NCBI GenBank assembly: GCA_029961055.1
Contig: JASBVM010000047.1
Coordinates: 1 to 64,000 of the forward strand
DNA from: Bacillota bacterium
GTDB taxonomy: Bacteria > Bacillota > Sulfobacillia > JAIMAT01
Direction of reading: 5' to 3'
DNA length: 64,000 nucleotides
Each line of letters begins with the position of its first letter. Position 1 is the stretch's first letter. The notes below the pieces were generated by a model. That model saw only the letters and a list, made by a program, of their open reading frames with translations, searched no databases and was not told the DNA's origin. The translations under genes were made by a program, and so were the position numbers. Positions 21,807 through 30,740 of the stretch are shown piece by piece.

Positions 21807-22002
21807 TGTGCGTCGTGCGGGTCCACCGGGAGACCGCAGGCGGTCGACGCCGGCCCTGGGCCCCACGGCCGCCCGCATGGCCGGGCGGAGGTGCGCGCGG
21901 GGGAGACCCGCCGTCGCGCCGCGCGCCGGCCGGGCGGACCCGTCCTTCAGCCGCGGCGAGCCTCCATGGGACCTCGCCCGCCTCGGGAAAGGGGGGACAG
22001 TC

Positions 22003-22119
22003 ATGAACCCGGGTGACCCGGCGGAATCTCCGAGCGACCGAAGACCTGGGAGCTCCCGCGGCCTCGACCACCCAGGGAAGGCTGTGGCATGGCTGTCCTC
22101 CGCGCCGACCGCGCGATGA
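22003..22119 (+). CDS. possible Pro-containing leader peptide upstream of mgtA
   Basis: A 38-codon frame beginning MNPGDPAESPSDRRPG, with ATG preceded by AAAGGGGGGACAGTC at good spacing. It lies in the mgtA leader after the riboswitch terminator. In enterobacteria a short Pro-rich peptide (MgtL) in the mgtA leader controls transcription by ribosome stalling. There is no sequence similarity to MgtL here, only position and early prolines, so the analogy is inference. It could also be a chance frame in GC-rich DNA. Confidence 0.35.
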   Translation: MNPGDPAESPSDRRPGSSRGLDHPGKAVAWLSSAPTAR

Positions 22120-22213
22120 TCCTGCGAGCGTCGTTGCGACGACGCCTCCTCCGGGGGTGCAGGCAGCCCTCCTCGTGAGGGCAGGCATCGCACCGGCCCC
22201 TGCGGATCACAGC

Positions 22214-22254
22214 CCCCGGCATCCTCGTGACGGCCGGCAGCAGGCCTGCCGGGG
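22214..22254 (+). promoter_or_regulatory. mutually exclusive hairpins in the mgtA leader
   Basis: CCCCGGCA (22214-22221) pairs with TGCCGGGG (22247-22254), while CCGGCAG (22234-22240) pairs with CTGCCGG (22246-22252). Both use the same 3' strand, so only one can form. This could be a second attenuator below the M-box or a ribosome-controlled switch. Confidence 0.35.
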
Positions 22255-22408
22255 CATCCTTGCGCATGCGGCCGCCGGAGCTCGCCGTTGGATCCGTCTT
22301 CTCCGTCTTTTGACCCGCTTTGACCCGGAGAACGGGATGGGGACATCGACCCGATCCGGTCTCTCCCGGCACGAAGATGACGCAGCGAAGGAGAGGAGGA
22401 GAGATCGC

Positions 22409-25117
22409 ATGCTCATGTCCACGGTTCTGCAGCGCCGGTCCCGGACCGCCGTGGAGCGCCAGGACCACGAGAGGACGGATGCGCTCCTCCGCATGAGCGA
22501 CCTTCCGGAGGAGCAGGTCGTCGAGGAACTGGGGACGACATGGAACGGCCTGAGCGATGCCGAGGCGGAGGCCCGTCTGGACCGTTACGGTCCGAACGAG
22601 GTCCCCGAGAGGCAGCAGCCCTCCTGGGCCAGGCGGCTGTGGGACGCCTTCGTCGATCCCTTCATCGTCGTGCTGCTCATCCTGGCCGCCGTCTCCACCT
22701 TCACGGACATCCTGTTCGTGGCGCCGAAGGAGCGCGATCCGTCGAGCGTGATCATCATGATGACCATGGTCCTCGTCAGCGGAGCGCTCCGCTTCCTCCA
22801 GGAATGGCGGTCTGACGAGGCGGCGAAGAGGCTCAGGGCCCTCGTGACCCTGACCGCCCTCGTCGAGCGCAGGGAGGCGGGCAAGCAGGAGAGGCCGTTC
22901 TCCGTCCTGGTCCCGGGGGACATCGTCCACCTCGCCGCGGGGGACATGATCCCGGCGGACCTGCGCATCCTCGTCGCCAAGGACCTCTTCGTCAACCAGT
23001 CGGTCCTCACCGGCGAGTCGGAGCCGGTGGAGAAGGTGAGCTCGCCCTGCGTCGGGGGGGCGGAGCGGCCTTCGGGCAACCCCGTGGAGCGCCCGAACCT
23101 CGCCTTCATGGGTTCCAACGTGGTGAGCGGCACGGCCGTCGGCGTCGTCCTGGCCACGGGCCGGCAGACCTACTTCGGCTCGGTGGCCGAGTCGCTGGCC
23201 ACCCGGCGGGAGGCGACGGGCTTCGAGATCGGCGTCCGCCGCACGAGCTGGTTGCTCATCCGCTTCATGGTGGCGATGGTGCCCGTCGTCTTCTTCCTCA
23301 ACCTGCTCACCAAGAGCGAATGGCTCGACTCGCTCCTCTTCGCCCTCGCGGTCGCCGTCGGGCTGACGCCGGAGATGCTGCCCATGATCGTCAGCGTCGG
23401 CCTTGCCAAAGGGGCCGTCATCATGAGCCAGAAGAAGGTGATCGTGAAACGCCTGGGGGCGATGCAGAACTTCGGCGCGATGGACGTCCTGTGCACCGAC
23501 AAGACGGGGACCCTCACGCAGGACAGGGTCGTCCTCGAGTTCTTCCTGGACGTCCACGGCGACGAGGAGCCGCGCGTCCTCAAGCACGCCTATATCAACA
23601 GCTATTTCCAGACCGGGCTCAAGAACGTCCTGGACCGCGCGATCCTGGCCCATGCCGGCGAGGAGTTCGCCTGGATCGAGCAAAACTATGAGAAGGTCGA
23701 CGAGATCCCCTTCGACTTCGTGCGCAAGCGGATGAGCGTGGTCGTCCGCGACAGGACCGGGAAGACCCAGCTGATCACCAAGGGTGCCGTCGAGGAGCTG
23801 CTCGCGATCTCTTCTCATGTCGAATACCGCGGGCAGGTCGTGCCGCTGACCGGCGAGCTGCGGGCGGAGATCCTCACGACGGTCCGGCAGCTGAACGAGA
23901 AGGGGCTGCGTGTGATCGCCGTCGCCCAGAAGACCAACCCGCCGGCGGCCGGTGCCTTCACCGTCGCCGACGAGAGCGACATGGTCCTGATGGGCTACCT
24001 CGCCTTTCTCGACCCGCCGAAGGAATCGGCTCCGCAGACGATCCGGACCCTGAGAGAGTACGGTGTCAACCTGAAGATCCTCACCGGTGACAGCGACGTG
24101 GTCACGCGCGCCATCGCCGGGAAGGTCGACATCCCCGCGGACCGCGTCCTGCTCGGCAGCGACGTCGACCGGATGGACGACGGAGCGCTTCGGCGGGCGG
24201 TGGAGGAGACCATGATCTTTGCCAGGCTCACGCCTGCCCACAAGGCGCGCATCGTCAGGGCGCTCCGAGCCAACGGTCACGCGGTGGGCTTCCTCGGCGA
24301 CGGCATCAACGACGCCCCGGCCATGCATGCGGCCGACATCGGCATCTCCGTCGAGAACGCCGTCGACATCGCGAAGGAAGCGGCGGACATCATCCTCCTG
24401 GAGCGGGACCTGCGGGTCGTGGTGGACGGGATCATCGAGGGAAGGAGGACCTTCGGCAACATCGTCAAGTACATCAAGATCACCGCGAGCTCCAACTTCG
24501 GCAACGTCTTCTCGGTCCTCGTGGCCAGCTGGCTCCTGCCGTTCCTGCCGATGACGCCGCTGGAGCTGCTCTTCCTCAACCTCACCTACGATCTCGCCAT
24601 GACCACCATGCCCTGGGATCGGATGGACCGGGAGTACCTGCTCCGCCCCCGCCAGTGGGACGCACCCGCCATCGGCCGGTACATGGTCTGGTTCGGGCCG
24701 ACGAGCTCCGTCTTCGACGTGACGACGTACGCCCTCATGTTCTTCCTCGTCGCGCCGGCGACGGTCGGCGGCGCCTACGCGGTGCTGCCGGAGCCCCTGA
24801 AGGCGCAGTTCGTCGCCCTCTTCCAGAGCGGGTGGTTCGTGGAGAGCCTTTGGACGCAGACGCTGGTCGTCCACATGCTGCGGACCGAGAAGGTTCCCTT
24901 CCTGCAGAGTCTCGCCGGCTTGCCCGTGCTGCTGGCCACGGGTGCGGCGGTCGCCGTCGACACCGTCATCCCCTTCACCCGGCTGGGAGCCCACCTAGGC
25001 ATGAGCCCCCTGCCCGCCTTCTACTTCCCGTGGCTCCTGGCCACGCTGCTCGGCTACCTGACCCTCGCCCAGCGCGTCAAGAGCCGGTTCATCCGGCGGT
25101 TCGGCGCGCTGATCTGA
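22409..25117 (+). CDS. mgtA: magnesium-translocating P-type ATPase
   Basis: A 902-residue P-type ATPase of the MgtA/MgtB class (type IIIB) that imports Mg2+ across the cytoplasmic membrane. Visible: an N-terminal cation-ATPase domain (LSDAEAEARLDRYGPNEVPER), the actuator motif LTGESEPVEK, the phosphorylation site CTDKTGTLTQDR (Asp near residue 364), a nucleotide-binding domain with KGAVEELL, the hinge GDGINDAPAM near 630, and C-terminal transmembrane helices with the MgtA-typical PWDRMDREYL region. Ten membrane segments are expected. The ATG is chosen for GGAGAGGAGGAG just upstream and because homology starts soon after. It is controlled by the M-box and terminator upstream. Monocistronic; the convergent ABC genes end at 25228. 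Confidence 0.95.
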   Translation: MLMSTVLQRRSRTAVERQDHERTDALLRMSDLPEEQVVEELGTTWNGLSDAEAEARLDRYGPNEVPERQQPSWARRLWDAFVDPFIVVLLILAAVSTFTDILFVAPKERDPSSVIIMMTMVLVSGALRFLQEWRSDEAAKRLRALVTLTALVERREAGKQERPFSVLVPGDIVHLAAGDMIPADLRILVAKDLFVNQSVLTGESEPVEKVSSPCVGGAERPSGNPVERPNLAFMGSNVVSGTAVGVVLATGRQTYFGSVAESLATRREATGFEIGVRRTSWLLIRFMVAMVPVVFFLNLLTKSEWLDSLLFALAVAVGLTPEMLPMIVSVGLAKGAVIMSQKKVIVKRLGAMQNFGAMDVLCTDKTGTLTQDRVVLEFFLDVHGDEEPRVLKHAYINSYFQTGLKNVLDRAILAHAGEEFAWIEQNYEKVDEIPFDFVRKRMSVVVRDRTGKTQLITKGAVEELLAISSHVEYRGQVVPLTGELRAEILTTVRQLNEKGLRVIAVAQKTNPPAAGAFTVADESDMVLMGYLAFLDPPKESAPQTIRTLREYGVNLKILTGDSDVVTRAIAGKVDIPADRVLLGSDVDRMDDGALRRAVEETMIFARLTPAHKARIVRALRANGHAVGFLGDGINDAPAMHAADIGISVENAVDIAKEAADIILLERDLRVVVDGIIEGRRTFGNIVKYIKITASSNFGNVFSVLVASWLLPFLPMTPLELLFLNLTYDLAMTTMPWDRMDREYLLRPRQWDAPAIGRYMVWFGPTSSVFDVTTYALMFFLVAPATVGGAYAVLPEPLKAQFVALFQSGWFVESLWTQTLVVHMLRTEKVPFLQSLAGLPVLLATGAAVAVDTVIPFTRLGAHLGMSPLPAFYFPWLLATLLGYLTLAQRVKSRFIRRFGALI

Positions 25118-25186
25118 GGGGGAGGAGCCGGGGCGGGGAAGGATATGGCGAGGCAGGATGCCGCCGGCGCGCGGACGCCGGAGCAG

Positions 25187-25218
25187 CCGGCGGGCGGGAG
25201 GCACGCCCCGCCCGCCGG
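25187..25218. terminator. GC-rich hairpin between convergent genes
   Basis: CCGGCGGGCGGG (25187-25198) and CCCGCCCGCCGG (25207-25218) form a perfect 12-bp stem in the 110-bp gap between mgtA and the convergent ABC operon. There is no T-run on either side, so it may terminate or pause transcription in both directions or be Rho-assisted. Confidence 0.55.
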
Positions 25219-25227
25219 GCCCGCCGG

Positions 25228-26406
25228 TCACTCGTAGCGGAGCGCCTCCACCGGATCGAGCGCCGCCGCCCGCATGGCCGGGTAGACCCCGAAGAAGAGC
25301 CCCACTGCCGCCGCGAAGGCGAAGGCGCCCAGGATGGCGCTCCAGGAGACCACCGCGGGGAAGCCCATCAGCCGGTCGATCACCAGCGAGCCGGCCGTGC
25401 CCACCGCCATGCCGACGACGCCGCCCGCCAGGCTGAGCACGGCCGACTCGGTCAGGAACTGCGCCAGGATGTTCCGGCGCGTCGCCCCGAGCGCCTTGCG
25501 GATGCCGATCTCCCGCGTCCGCTCGCTGACCGTCACCAGCATGATGTTCATGATCCCGATGCCGCCCACCACCAGCGAGATGGCGGCGATGGCCGCCAGC
25601 ATCAGGGTGAGCGTCTGCGTGGCCGTCCCCAGGGCGGAGAGGAGCTGCGTCTGGTTGAAGACGCGGACCGGCGGCTGGCTCTCGCCGGGCTGGCCGTGCT
25701 CCAGGTCCATCACCGTGGCGATGTGGTTGGCCGCCAGCTGGGCGTCCTGTGAGCTCCGCGCCTGGGCCATGATCTGGCCGACGCGGTCGGTCCCGGCCAG
25801 CTCCTGGGCCAGGCTGAGCGGTATGAAGACCACGTCGTCGTTGTTCTGGCCGAAGCTGGAGCCGACCGGCGCCAGCTCGCCCACCACCGTGACCTCGGTC
25901 CCGTCGACCTCCATCGTCTGCCCGACGGCGGGGCCGCCGCCGAAGAGCTCCTGGGCGACGGTCTGCCCGATCACCGCCACGGGCAGGCGGCGGTTCTCGT
26001 CCAGCGCCTGGAGGAAGCGTCCCCGCGCCACCTTCAGGTCGCGGATCGCCGCGTACTGCGGCCAGGTGCCCTCGACCGTGGTCGCGTAGCTGAGCCGCCC
26101 GCGGGCGACGGTGCCGTTCGGCACGGTGACCACCGGCACGGCCGCCGTGATGGTGGGCACACGCCCGACGAGCTCCTGCGCGTCGGCCGCGGTCAGCTGC
26201 ACGCCGCCCGCCGGCGTCACCGAGATCAGGTTCGACCCCAGCCCCTCCAGCTGCGCGGTCACCGAGGAGCAGGCGCCCTGGCCGACGGAGACCAGCAGGA
26301 TGACCGCGGCGACGCCGATGATGATCCCGAGCATGGTCAGGAAGGTGCGCAGCTTGTTCTCCCCGATCCGGAGCAGCGCGTCCCAGATCGACTCGACCCA
26401 GCTCAC
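25228..26406 (-). CDS. MacB-type ABC transporter permease
   Basis: A 392-residue permease of the FtsX/MacB type. It has one N-terminal membrane helix ([24 protein letters not shown]), a large extracytoplasmic domain (residues 45-260), and three C-terminal helices in a FtsX block ([45 protein letters not shown]). Such permeases pair with a MacA-like adaptor to expel peptides, antibiotics or siderophores from the membrane or periplasmic face. In Gram-positive bacteria the trio acts without an outer-membrane channel. It is the last gene of a three-gene operon with 4-bp overlaps (adaptor-ATPase-permease). The substrate cannot be predicted. Confidence 0.9.
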   Translation of the reverse strand: MSWVESIWDALLRIGENKLRTFLTMLGIIIGVAAVILLVSVGQGACSSVTAQLEGLGSNLISVTPAGGVQLTAADAQELVGRVPTITAAVPVVTVPNGTVARGRLSYATTVEGTWPQYAAIRDLKVARGRFLQALDENRRLPVAVIGQTVAQELFGGGPAVGQTMEVDGTEVTVVGELAPVGSSFGQNNDDVVFIPLSLAQELAGTDRVGQIMAQARSSQDAQLAANHIATVMDLEHGQPGESQPPVRVFNQTQLLSALGTATQTLTLMLAAIAAISLVVGGIGIMNIMLVTVSERTREIGIRKALGATRRNILAQFLTESAVLSLAGGVVGMAVGTAGSLVIDRLMGFPAVVSWSAILGAFAFAAAVGLFFGVYPAMRAAALDPVEALRYE

Positions 26407-27125
26407 CTTCCCTCCCCCTCCCCGCCGCCGGCGGCTGCGGCCGCCGCAGGCGTCCGTTCGTCCGCCTCCAGTCGCCCGTCGCGGATGCGCAGCTGGCGCC
26501 GCGCCCTGGCCGCGACGGAGGCGTCGTGGGTGACCAGGATGACGGTCATGCCCTCGCGGTTGAGCCGCTCGAAGAGCTCCAGCACCTCCGCCCCGGCCAC
26601 GCTGTCCAGGTTGCCCGTCGGCTCGTCGGCGAGGACGATCGCCGGCTCGGTCACCAGCGCCCGCGCGATGGCCACCCGCTGTTCCTGCCCGCCCGAGAGC
26701 TCGCTGGGCCGGTGATCCATCCGTTCGGCCAGCCCCACCGCCGCCAGGGCCGCCTCCGCCCGGGCGCGCCGCTGGCGCGCCGGCACGCCGGCGTAAAGGA
26801 GCGGCAGCTCCACGTTCTGGCGCGCCGTCAGGCGGGGAAGCAGGTTGAACTGCTGGAAGACGAAGCCGATGCGCCGGTTCCGGATCCGCGCCAGCTCCTC
26901 GTCGCTCCGGTCCTGCACCGGGATCCCGTCGAGCTTGTAGACGCCGGAGCTGGGCCGGTCCAGCGCCCCCAGGATGTGCATCAGCGTCGACTTGCCCGAG
27001 CCCGACGGACCCGTCAGTGCGAGGAACTCGCCCTTCTCCACCGAGAACGAGATCCCGCGCAAGGCATGCACGTCGATCCCGCCGCGGTGGTAGACCTTCT
27101 CCACCTGTTCAACCTCGATGATCAC
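26403..27125 (-). CDS. ABC transporter ATP-binding protein (LolD/MacB class)
   Basis: A 240-residue ATPase with all ABC motifs: Walker [12 protein letters not shown]-loop [12 protein letters not shown], signature [15 protein letters not shown], Walker [13 protein letters not shown] and switch His in LVTHD. The signature and the [20 protein letters not shown] start place it in the LolD/MacB export subfamily. It energises the permease encoded directly downstream, with a 4-bp overlap, and takes its start 4 bp inside the adaptor gene. A C-terminal Ala/Gly-rich tail of about 20 residues is not conserved. Confidence 0.93.
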   Translation of the reverse strand: MIIEVEQVEKVYHRGGIDVHALRGISFSVEKGEFLALTGPSGSGKSTLMHILGALDRPSSGVYKLDGIPVQDRSDEELARIRNRRIGFVFQQFNLLPRLTARQNVELPLLYAGVPARQRRARAEAALAAVGLAERMDHRPSELSGGQEQRVAIARALVTEPAIVLADEPTGNLDSVAGAEVLELFERLNREGMTVILVTHDASVAARARRQLRIRDGRLEADERTPAAAAAAGGGEGEGR

Positions 27126-28945
27126 CGGCCGGAGCCTCCCGTGCCGCCGCCTGCGCCTCCCGTACCGCCGCCTCCTCCGCCGAAGCCGCCACCCGAGGCC
27201 GGGCGACCTCCGTTGCCGAAGCCACCGCCTCCCGGTCGACCGCCTCCGAGGTCAAAGCCGCGGCCGCCCTCCCCGCCCAGGCCGAAGGGGCGGAAGCCCG
27301 CCTGCGGCGTGCCCCCGCTCGACGAAGCCTGGCTTGTGGCCACGATCACCTGCTCCCCCTCGCTCAGCCCGGAGACGATCTCCGCCCAGCGCGGGGTGAC
27401 GACGCCGAGCTCGACCACCTTCCTGACCGGCTGCCCGTTCTCAAGCACCTGCACGAGGCCGCGGCTGTTGGGCGCCGCGCTCAGCCCGCCCGAGGGCTGG
27501 ACCACCGCCTCCGTCGGCACGCGGAGCACGTTCTGCCGCTGGGTGACGACGATCTGGGCGTGGCCGGTCATGCCCGGCAAGAGCCCCGTCGGCTGCTGGA
27601 TCGAGATCCAGACCGGGAAGGTGGCCACCCCGTTCTGCGAGGTCGCCTGCCCGGCGATGTCGCTCACCGTGCCCTGGAAGAGCTTCCCCGGGAAGGCGTC
27701 CACGGTCACCGTGGCCGGCTGGCCCACGTGGATCTGGCCGATGTCGAGCTCGCTGACGTTGGCCTCGAGATCGATCTCGCCCTGGGGCCGGATGGTGAGA
27801 AGACCGCCGGAGTTGGCGGAGCCGCCGCTGGCTCCCGAGCTTCCTGCGTCCTGCCCACCGGCCGAGCCGCCTTGGCCCACGCTGTCCCCCACCTGCACCG
27901 CGACGTCGGTGACCACGCCGTCCACGGGCGCGACCACGTGCAACTTCGCCTTCTGGTCCAGGTCGGACTGGAGCGTCAGCTGCGCCGCCTGGACCTGAAG
28001 CCTTTGCTGGCTGACCTGGGTCTCGTCGGCGGGGTTGGTGGCGATGGAGAAGAGGCGCTGGCCGGCATCGACCCATTGGCTGGCGCTCACCAGCACCGTC
28101 CCCACCGTCCCGGCTCGCGGCGCCAGGACCTGGACCGGGTCGTTGTAGGCGAAGCTGCCCTGCTCCGTCAGCGGCCCCTGAGCCGTCTGGATCGTCGCCT
28201 GGCCCGTCATCCCCGCCTTCAGCAGGCCGGGGTTGGTCAGGCGGAGCTTGACGGTGTAGAGGATGGTCTGCGAGCCCGGCGTGCCGCTCCGGTCGACGCT
28301 GACCACCGTCGCCGGGAGCGGCTCGGGCGCGAAGTTGTCCGCGACGACGCTCGCCTTCTGACCCGGCTGGATCCGCTCCATGTCCGGCTGGATCACCTGG
28401 CTCTGGAAGAGGATCGTCCGGTCGTCGACCAGCGTGGCCAGCACGTCCTTGGCCTTGACTTGCTGGTTGGAAGCGACGTTCAGCGATTGCACCCGGCCCG
28501 CCGACGGCGCCGTCACCCAGATCTCGCCAGGAAGGGAGGCGGACATCGCCTGCTCGGGCGGGACGTTCAACGTGCTGGCGAGCGTCAGGAGGGCGTTCTG
28601 CACGTTGATCTGATCCCTCTGGATCTGGGTGTCGAGGCTTGGGTCGCTCAGGTCGACCAGAGGATCGCCCTTGTGCACCGCCTGCCCGTTCTTGACGTGG
28701 ACGGCGGTGACCACCATCTGGCCGCCCACCTCGGGAGGTCCGACCGTCACCGCATCGGGGCTGACCAGCGTCCCGTCGGCCTGGACCGTGACGGTGATGT
28801 CACCGCGGCGCGCCGGTACGGTGGTGTACCGGACGGACGGCTCGGACTTGAGGACGCGGGCGCGGACGTACCATCCGCCGCCCCCGACCACCGCGAGCAC
28901 GATCAGGACGCCGAGCGTCCACTTCCACCAGCTTCGCTTGCGCAC
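27122..28945 (-). CDS. MacA/HlyD-type adaptor (periplasmic adaptor family) of the ABC exporter
   Basis: A 607-residue membrane-fusion protein. An N-terminal anchor (WTLGVLIVLAVVGGGGWYV) follows the GTG start, which has GGAGGGAG upstream; the longer frame upstream lacks a site. Unusually it holds more than one lipoyl/barrel-sandwich-like region: around residues 60-95, 165-200 and 355-375 (KLHVVAPVDGVVTDVAVQVGD). These are followed by beta-barrel domains and a C-terminal membrane-proximal domain (NVLRVPTEAV, ELGVVTPRWAEIVSGLSEGEQVIV). A Gly/Gln/Ser linker interrupts it near 385-405, and the last 70 residues are a Gly-rich tail. It is the first gene of the exporter operon. It is longer than typical MacA (about 380 residues), so a duplicated hairpin region is likely. 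Confidence 0.87.
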   Translation of the reverse strand: MRKRSWWKWTLGVLIVLAVVGGGGWYVRARVLKSEPSVRYTTVPARRGDITVTVQADGTLVSPDAVTVGPPEVGGQMVVTAVHVKNGQAVHKGDPLVDLSDPSLDTQIQRDQINVQNALLTLASTLNVPPEQAMSASLPGEIWVTAPSAGRVQSLNVASNQQVKAKDVLATLVDDRTILFQSQVIQPDMERIQPGQKASVVADNFAPEPLPATVVSVDRSGTPGSQTILYTVKLRLTNPGLLKAGMTGQATIQTAQGPLTEQGSFAYNDPVQVLAPRAGTVGTVLVSASQWVDAGQRLFSIATNPADETQVSQQRLQVQAAQLTLQSDLDQKAKLHVVAPVDGVVTDVAVQVGDSVGQGGSAGGQDAGSSGASGGSANSGGLLTIRPQGEIDLEANVSELDIGQIHVGQPATVTVDAFPGKLFQGTVSDIAGQATSQNGVATFPVWISIQQPTGLLPGMTGHAQIVVTQRQNVLRVPTEAVVQPSGGLSAAPNSRGLVQVLENGQPVRKVVELGVVTPRWAEIVSGLSEGEQVIVATSQASSSGGTPQAGFRPFGLGGEGGRGFDLGGGRPGGGGFGNGGRPASGGGFGGGGGGTGGAGGGTGGSGR

Positions 28946-29396
28946 GGAGCTCCCTCCACCCTGCCACGCGGATGCTAGATCGAACCAGCGGGATGATAGC
29001 CCCGGCCGCCGGGGCGAAGATGAGAGGGCCCTGAGAGTTCTCTGGGAATACGCCGAGACCTTCAACGGGGGCGCCCATGCCGGGAGCTTCGACCGGATCG
29101 CCGAGGGGTTCGGGCGCAGGCGATCGCCTCGGAGAGAGCGGACCTCCGCGTTTTTTCCTCTGCACCCTTGCACGGTACGTTGCCGGCGGCCCGCTCGGCA
29201 GGCGGGAGCAGGATCGAGCCCGGGGAGAGCAGGAAAGTGGCCGCATCCACGGCCGGGGCGGCCTCCGGCACCGGGGCGGCTGCGCCCGGCAGGCTGACGG
29301 CCCTGTCTCCCCCGCCGCCGGGAGGACGACGGCAGACCCGGCGTCCGGACGTGGCGGGTCCTGTCGCCCCATGAGGATCCCTGCTTCCGGGCGGGG
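28946..29396. other. intergenic region upstream of the exporter operon
   Basis: No convincing gene. The leftward exporter promoter should lie near 28990-29020; ATGATA at 28994-28999 reads TATCAT on the minus strand and is a possible -10. A short GCGG/CCGC hairpin followed by six T's (about 29143-29157) could be a plus-strand terminator, although no plus-strand gene precedes it. Confidence 0.35.
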
Positions 29397-30200
29397 CTAG
29401 CCCCGTGCGGCGAAGCCCGGTGAGCCCGCCTCCCCGCTGCCCGCGGCCATCGGCCGCAGCCGGCCCAGCACCGCGGGTGCCGGCCGCGGCGGCTCCTCCG
29501 CCGGCTCGGCCAGGAGGAAGCCCTGGAGCAGATCGACCCCCATCTCCCCGACCGCTTCCAGCTCGCCCGCCGTCTCCACGCCCTCCGCCACCGCCATCGC
29601 TCCCAGGGAATGGGCGAGACCGACCAGGGCGCGGACTACCGCCCGCCGGGCGCGGTCCCCATCCACCCCCCGCACCAGCGACATGTCGATCTTGAGGAAG
29701 TGGGGCTCGATCTCCGCCACCGTCCGCAGGCTCGAATAGCCCGCGCCGACGTCGTCCACCGCGATCCGGTAGCCCTGCTCGCGGTAGATGTGCAGCGCCC
29801 GCCGGAAGGCCTGGTAGTCGTCGATAAGCCGCCGCTCGGTGATCTCGAAGACCACCTGGGCCGGGTCGATGGCCATCTCGTCGAGCCAGCGGTGGGTCAC
29901 GCCCAGGCGGAAGGAGGGCGAGCGCACGACCAGCGGGTCGACGTTCAGAAAGAGCGTGCCGGCGTCGGGGAACCAGCGCCGTTTGGCGCGCAGCGCGGCA
30001 TGGCGGCAGGCATAGTCCAGTTCGATGACGCGGTCCTCGGCCTCCGCGGCGCGCCAGAGCGCCTCCGCCGCCTCCAGCGGCGAGCCGGCCGGACCCCGGC
30101 TGAGCGCCTCGTAACCGTAGACGACCCCGTCGGCTGCGCGCACCAGCGGTTGGAGCAGCGTCCGGATCCCGTTCGAAGAGAGGACTTCTTCCACGGTCAT
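29397..30200 (-). CDS. EAL-domain cyclic-di-GMP phosphodiesterase
   Basis: A 267-residue protein that is essentially one EAL domain without sensory or membrane parts. The catalytic residues look complete: YEALSRG (EAL motif), NVDPLVV, FEITERRL, AVDDVGAGYSSL (DDFGTG-like, with Val-Gly in place of Phe-Gly), LKIDMSLVRG, AVAEGVETAGEL and QGFLLAEP. It should therefore hydrolyse c-di-GMP to pGpG. The ATG is preceded by GGGGAGACGG; another ATG eight codons upstream lacks a site. It counters the diguanylate cyclase encoded at 60459-61316. The last 30 residues are Pro/Gly-rich and unconserved. Monocistronic. Confidence 0.9.
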   Translation of the reverse strand: MTVEEVLSSNGIRTLLQPLVRAADGVVYGYEALSRGPAGSPLEAAEALWRAAEAEDRVIELDYACRHAALRAKRRWFPDAGTLFLNVDPLVVRSPSFRLGVTHRWLDEMAIDPAQVVFEITERRLIDDYQAFRRALHIYREQGYRIAVDDVGAGYSSLRTVAEIEPHFLKIDMSLVRGVDGDRARRAVVRALVGLAHSLGAMAVAEGVETAGELEAVGEMGVDLLQGFLLAEPAEEPPRPAPAVLGRLRPMAAGSGEAGSPGFAARG

Positions 30201-30345
30201 GGCCGTCTCCCCGTTCCGTGGCACGAGATGGCGGTCCCCTTTCGACGTTATTCATCTTACCCATTTGCGGAACAGCCCGGCTTCTGCCCGCCAGGCCGCC
30301 GCTCAGAGCATCGGGTGACGCGGGCTCTCGTTGAGACGCGGGCGC

Positions 30346-30561
30346 TCAGGTCCCCTGGCCGCGGTGCTGCGGCCGGATGCGGGTGCGACCGACCTTGGCC
30401 CGCACGTCCGGATCGGCCAGCTGCCGCCCCGGCAGGTCGCCCGCCAGGTCGACGGCGCTCTCCGCCCCGGGGTCGGGCCGGCCGGCCCGGCCATCCCCGG
30501 GGGGCGCATCGCGGCGACCCCGGGCGGGGCGGTCGTCTCCCGTCCCCCGTCTTCTCGGCAT
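30346..30561 (-). CDS. small basic hypothetical protein
   Basis: A 71-residue Arg/Pro-rich protein with an excellent ribosome site (GGAGGTGAGGAGGGG directly before ATG) in a region otherwise lacking minus-strand genes. The C-terminal half (AESAVDLAGDLPGRQLADPDVRAKVGRTRIRPQ) is more protein-like than the N-terminal half. No family recognised. It lies between the EAL gene downstream and the metal-transporter operon on the other strand. Confidence 0.45.
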   Translation of the reverse strand: MPRRRGTGDDRPARGRRDAPPGDGRAGRPDPGAESAVDLAGDLPGRQLADPDVRAKVGRTRIRPQHRGQGT

Positions 30562-30631
30562 CCCCTCCTCACCTCCGACGTCCAGGATGCCCGTCCGGGT
30601 GCGCATCCAGCTGCCTCTCGTCCGCCGGCCG

Positions 30632-30660
30632 TTGCCAAGGTGGTTGAGACTGCGTATCAT
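30632..30660 (+). promoter_or_regulatory. promoter of the metal-transport operon
   Basis: TTGCCA (30632-30637), 17 bp, TATCAT (30655-30660). Transcription would start near 30667, leaving a 74-nt leader before the GTG at 30741. The Fur-family gene at the end of the operon is a candidate regulator, but no clear Fur or Zur box is seen. Confidence 0.65.
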
Positions 30661-30740
30661 AGACAGCACAGAGGAACGAGATTTAGTATCAAGTGCGCAA
30701 GAGGCCGGCACGCCGGCCAGGAACGGGAGGCGAGGGCCCT

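Larger units (their letters stand above)
21807..22408 (+). other. 600-nt leader between the riboswitch terminator and mgtA
   Basis: Unusually long for an M-box gene. It contains a possible 38-codon leader frame (22003-22119) and two mutually exclusive hairpins around 22214-22254. No other gene is supported. A frame in phase with mgtA stays open through much of it, but mgtA homology begins only after 22409. Confidence 0.5.

Noticed and set aside
22013-22408. An N-terminal extension of MgtA from an upstream in-frame start
   Set aside because: The extension is Pro/Arg-rich with no homology, whereas a strong ribosome site precedes the ATG at 22409.
30632-30700. A Fur or Zur box in the metal-transport operon promoter
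   Set aside because: The GTATCAT region gives only partial matches without clear dyad symmetry.
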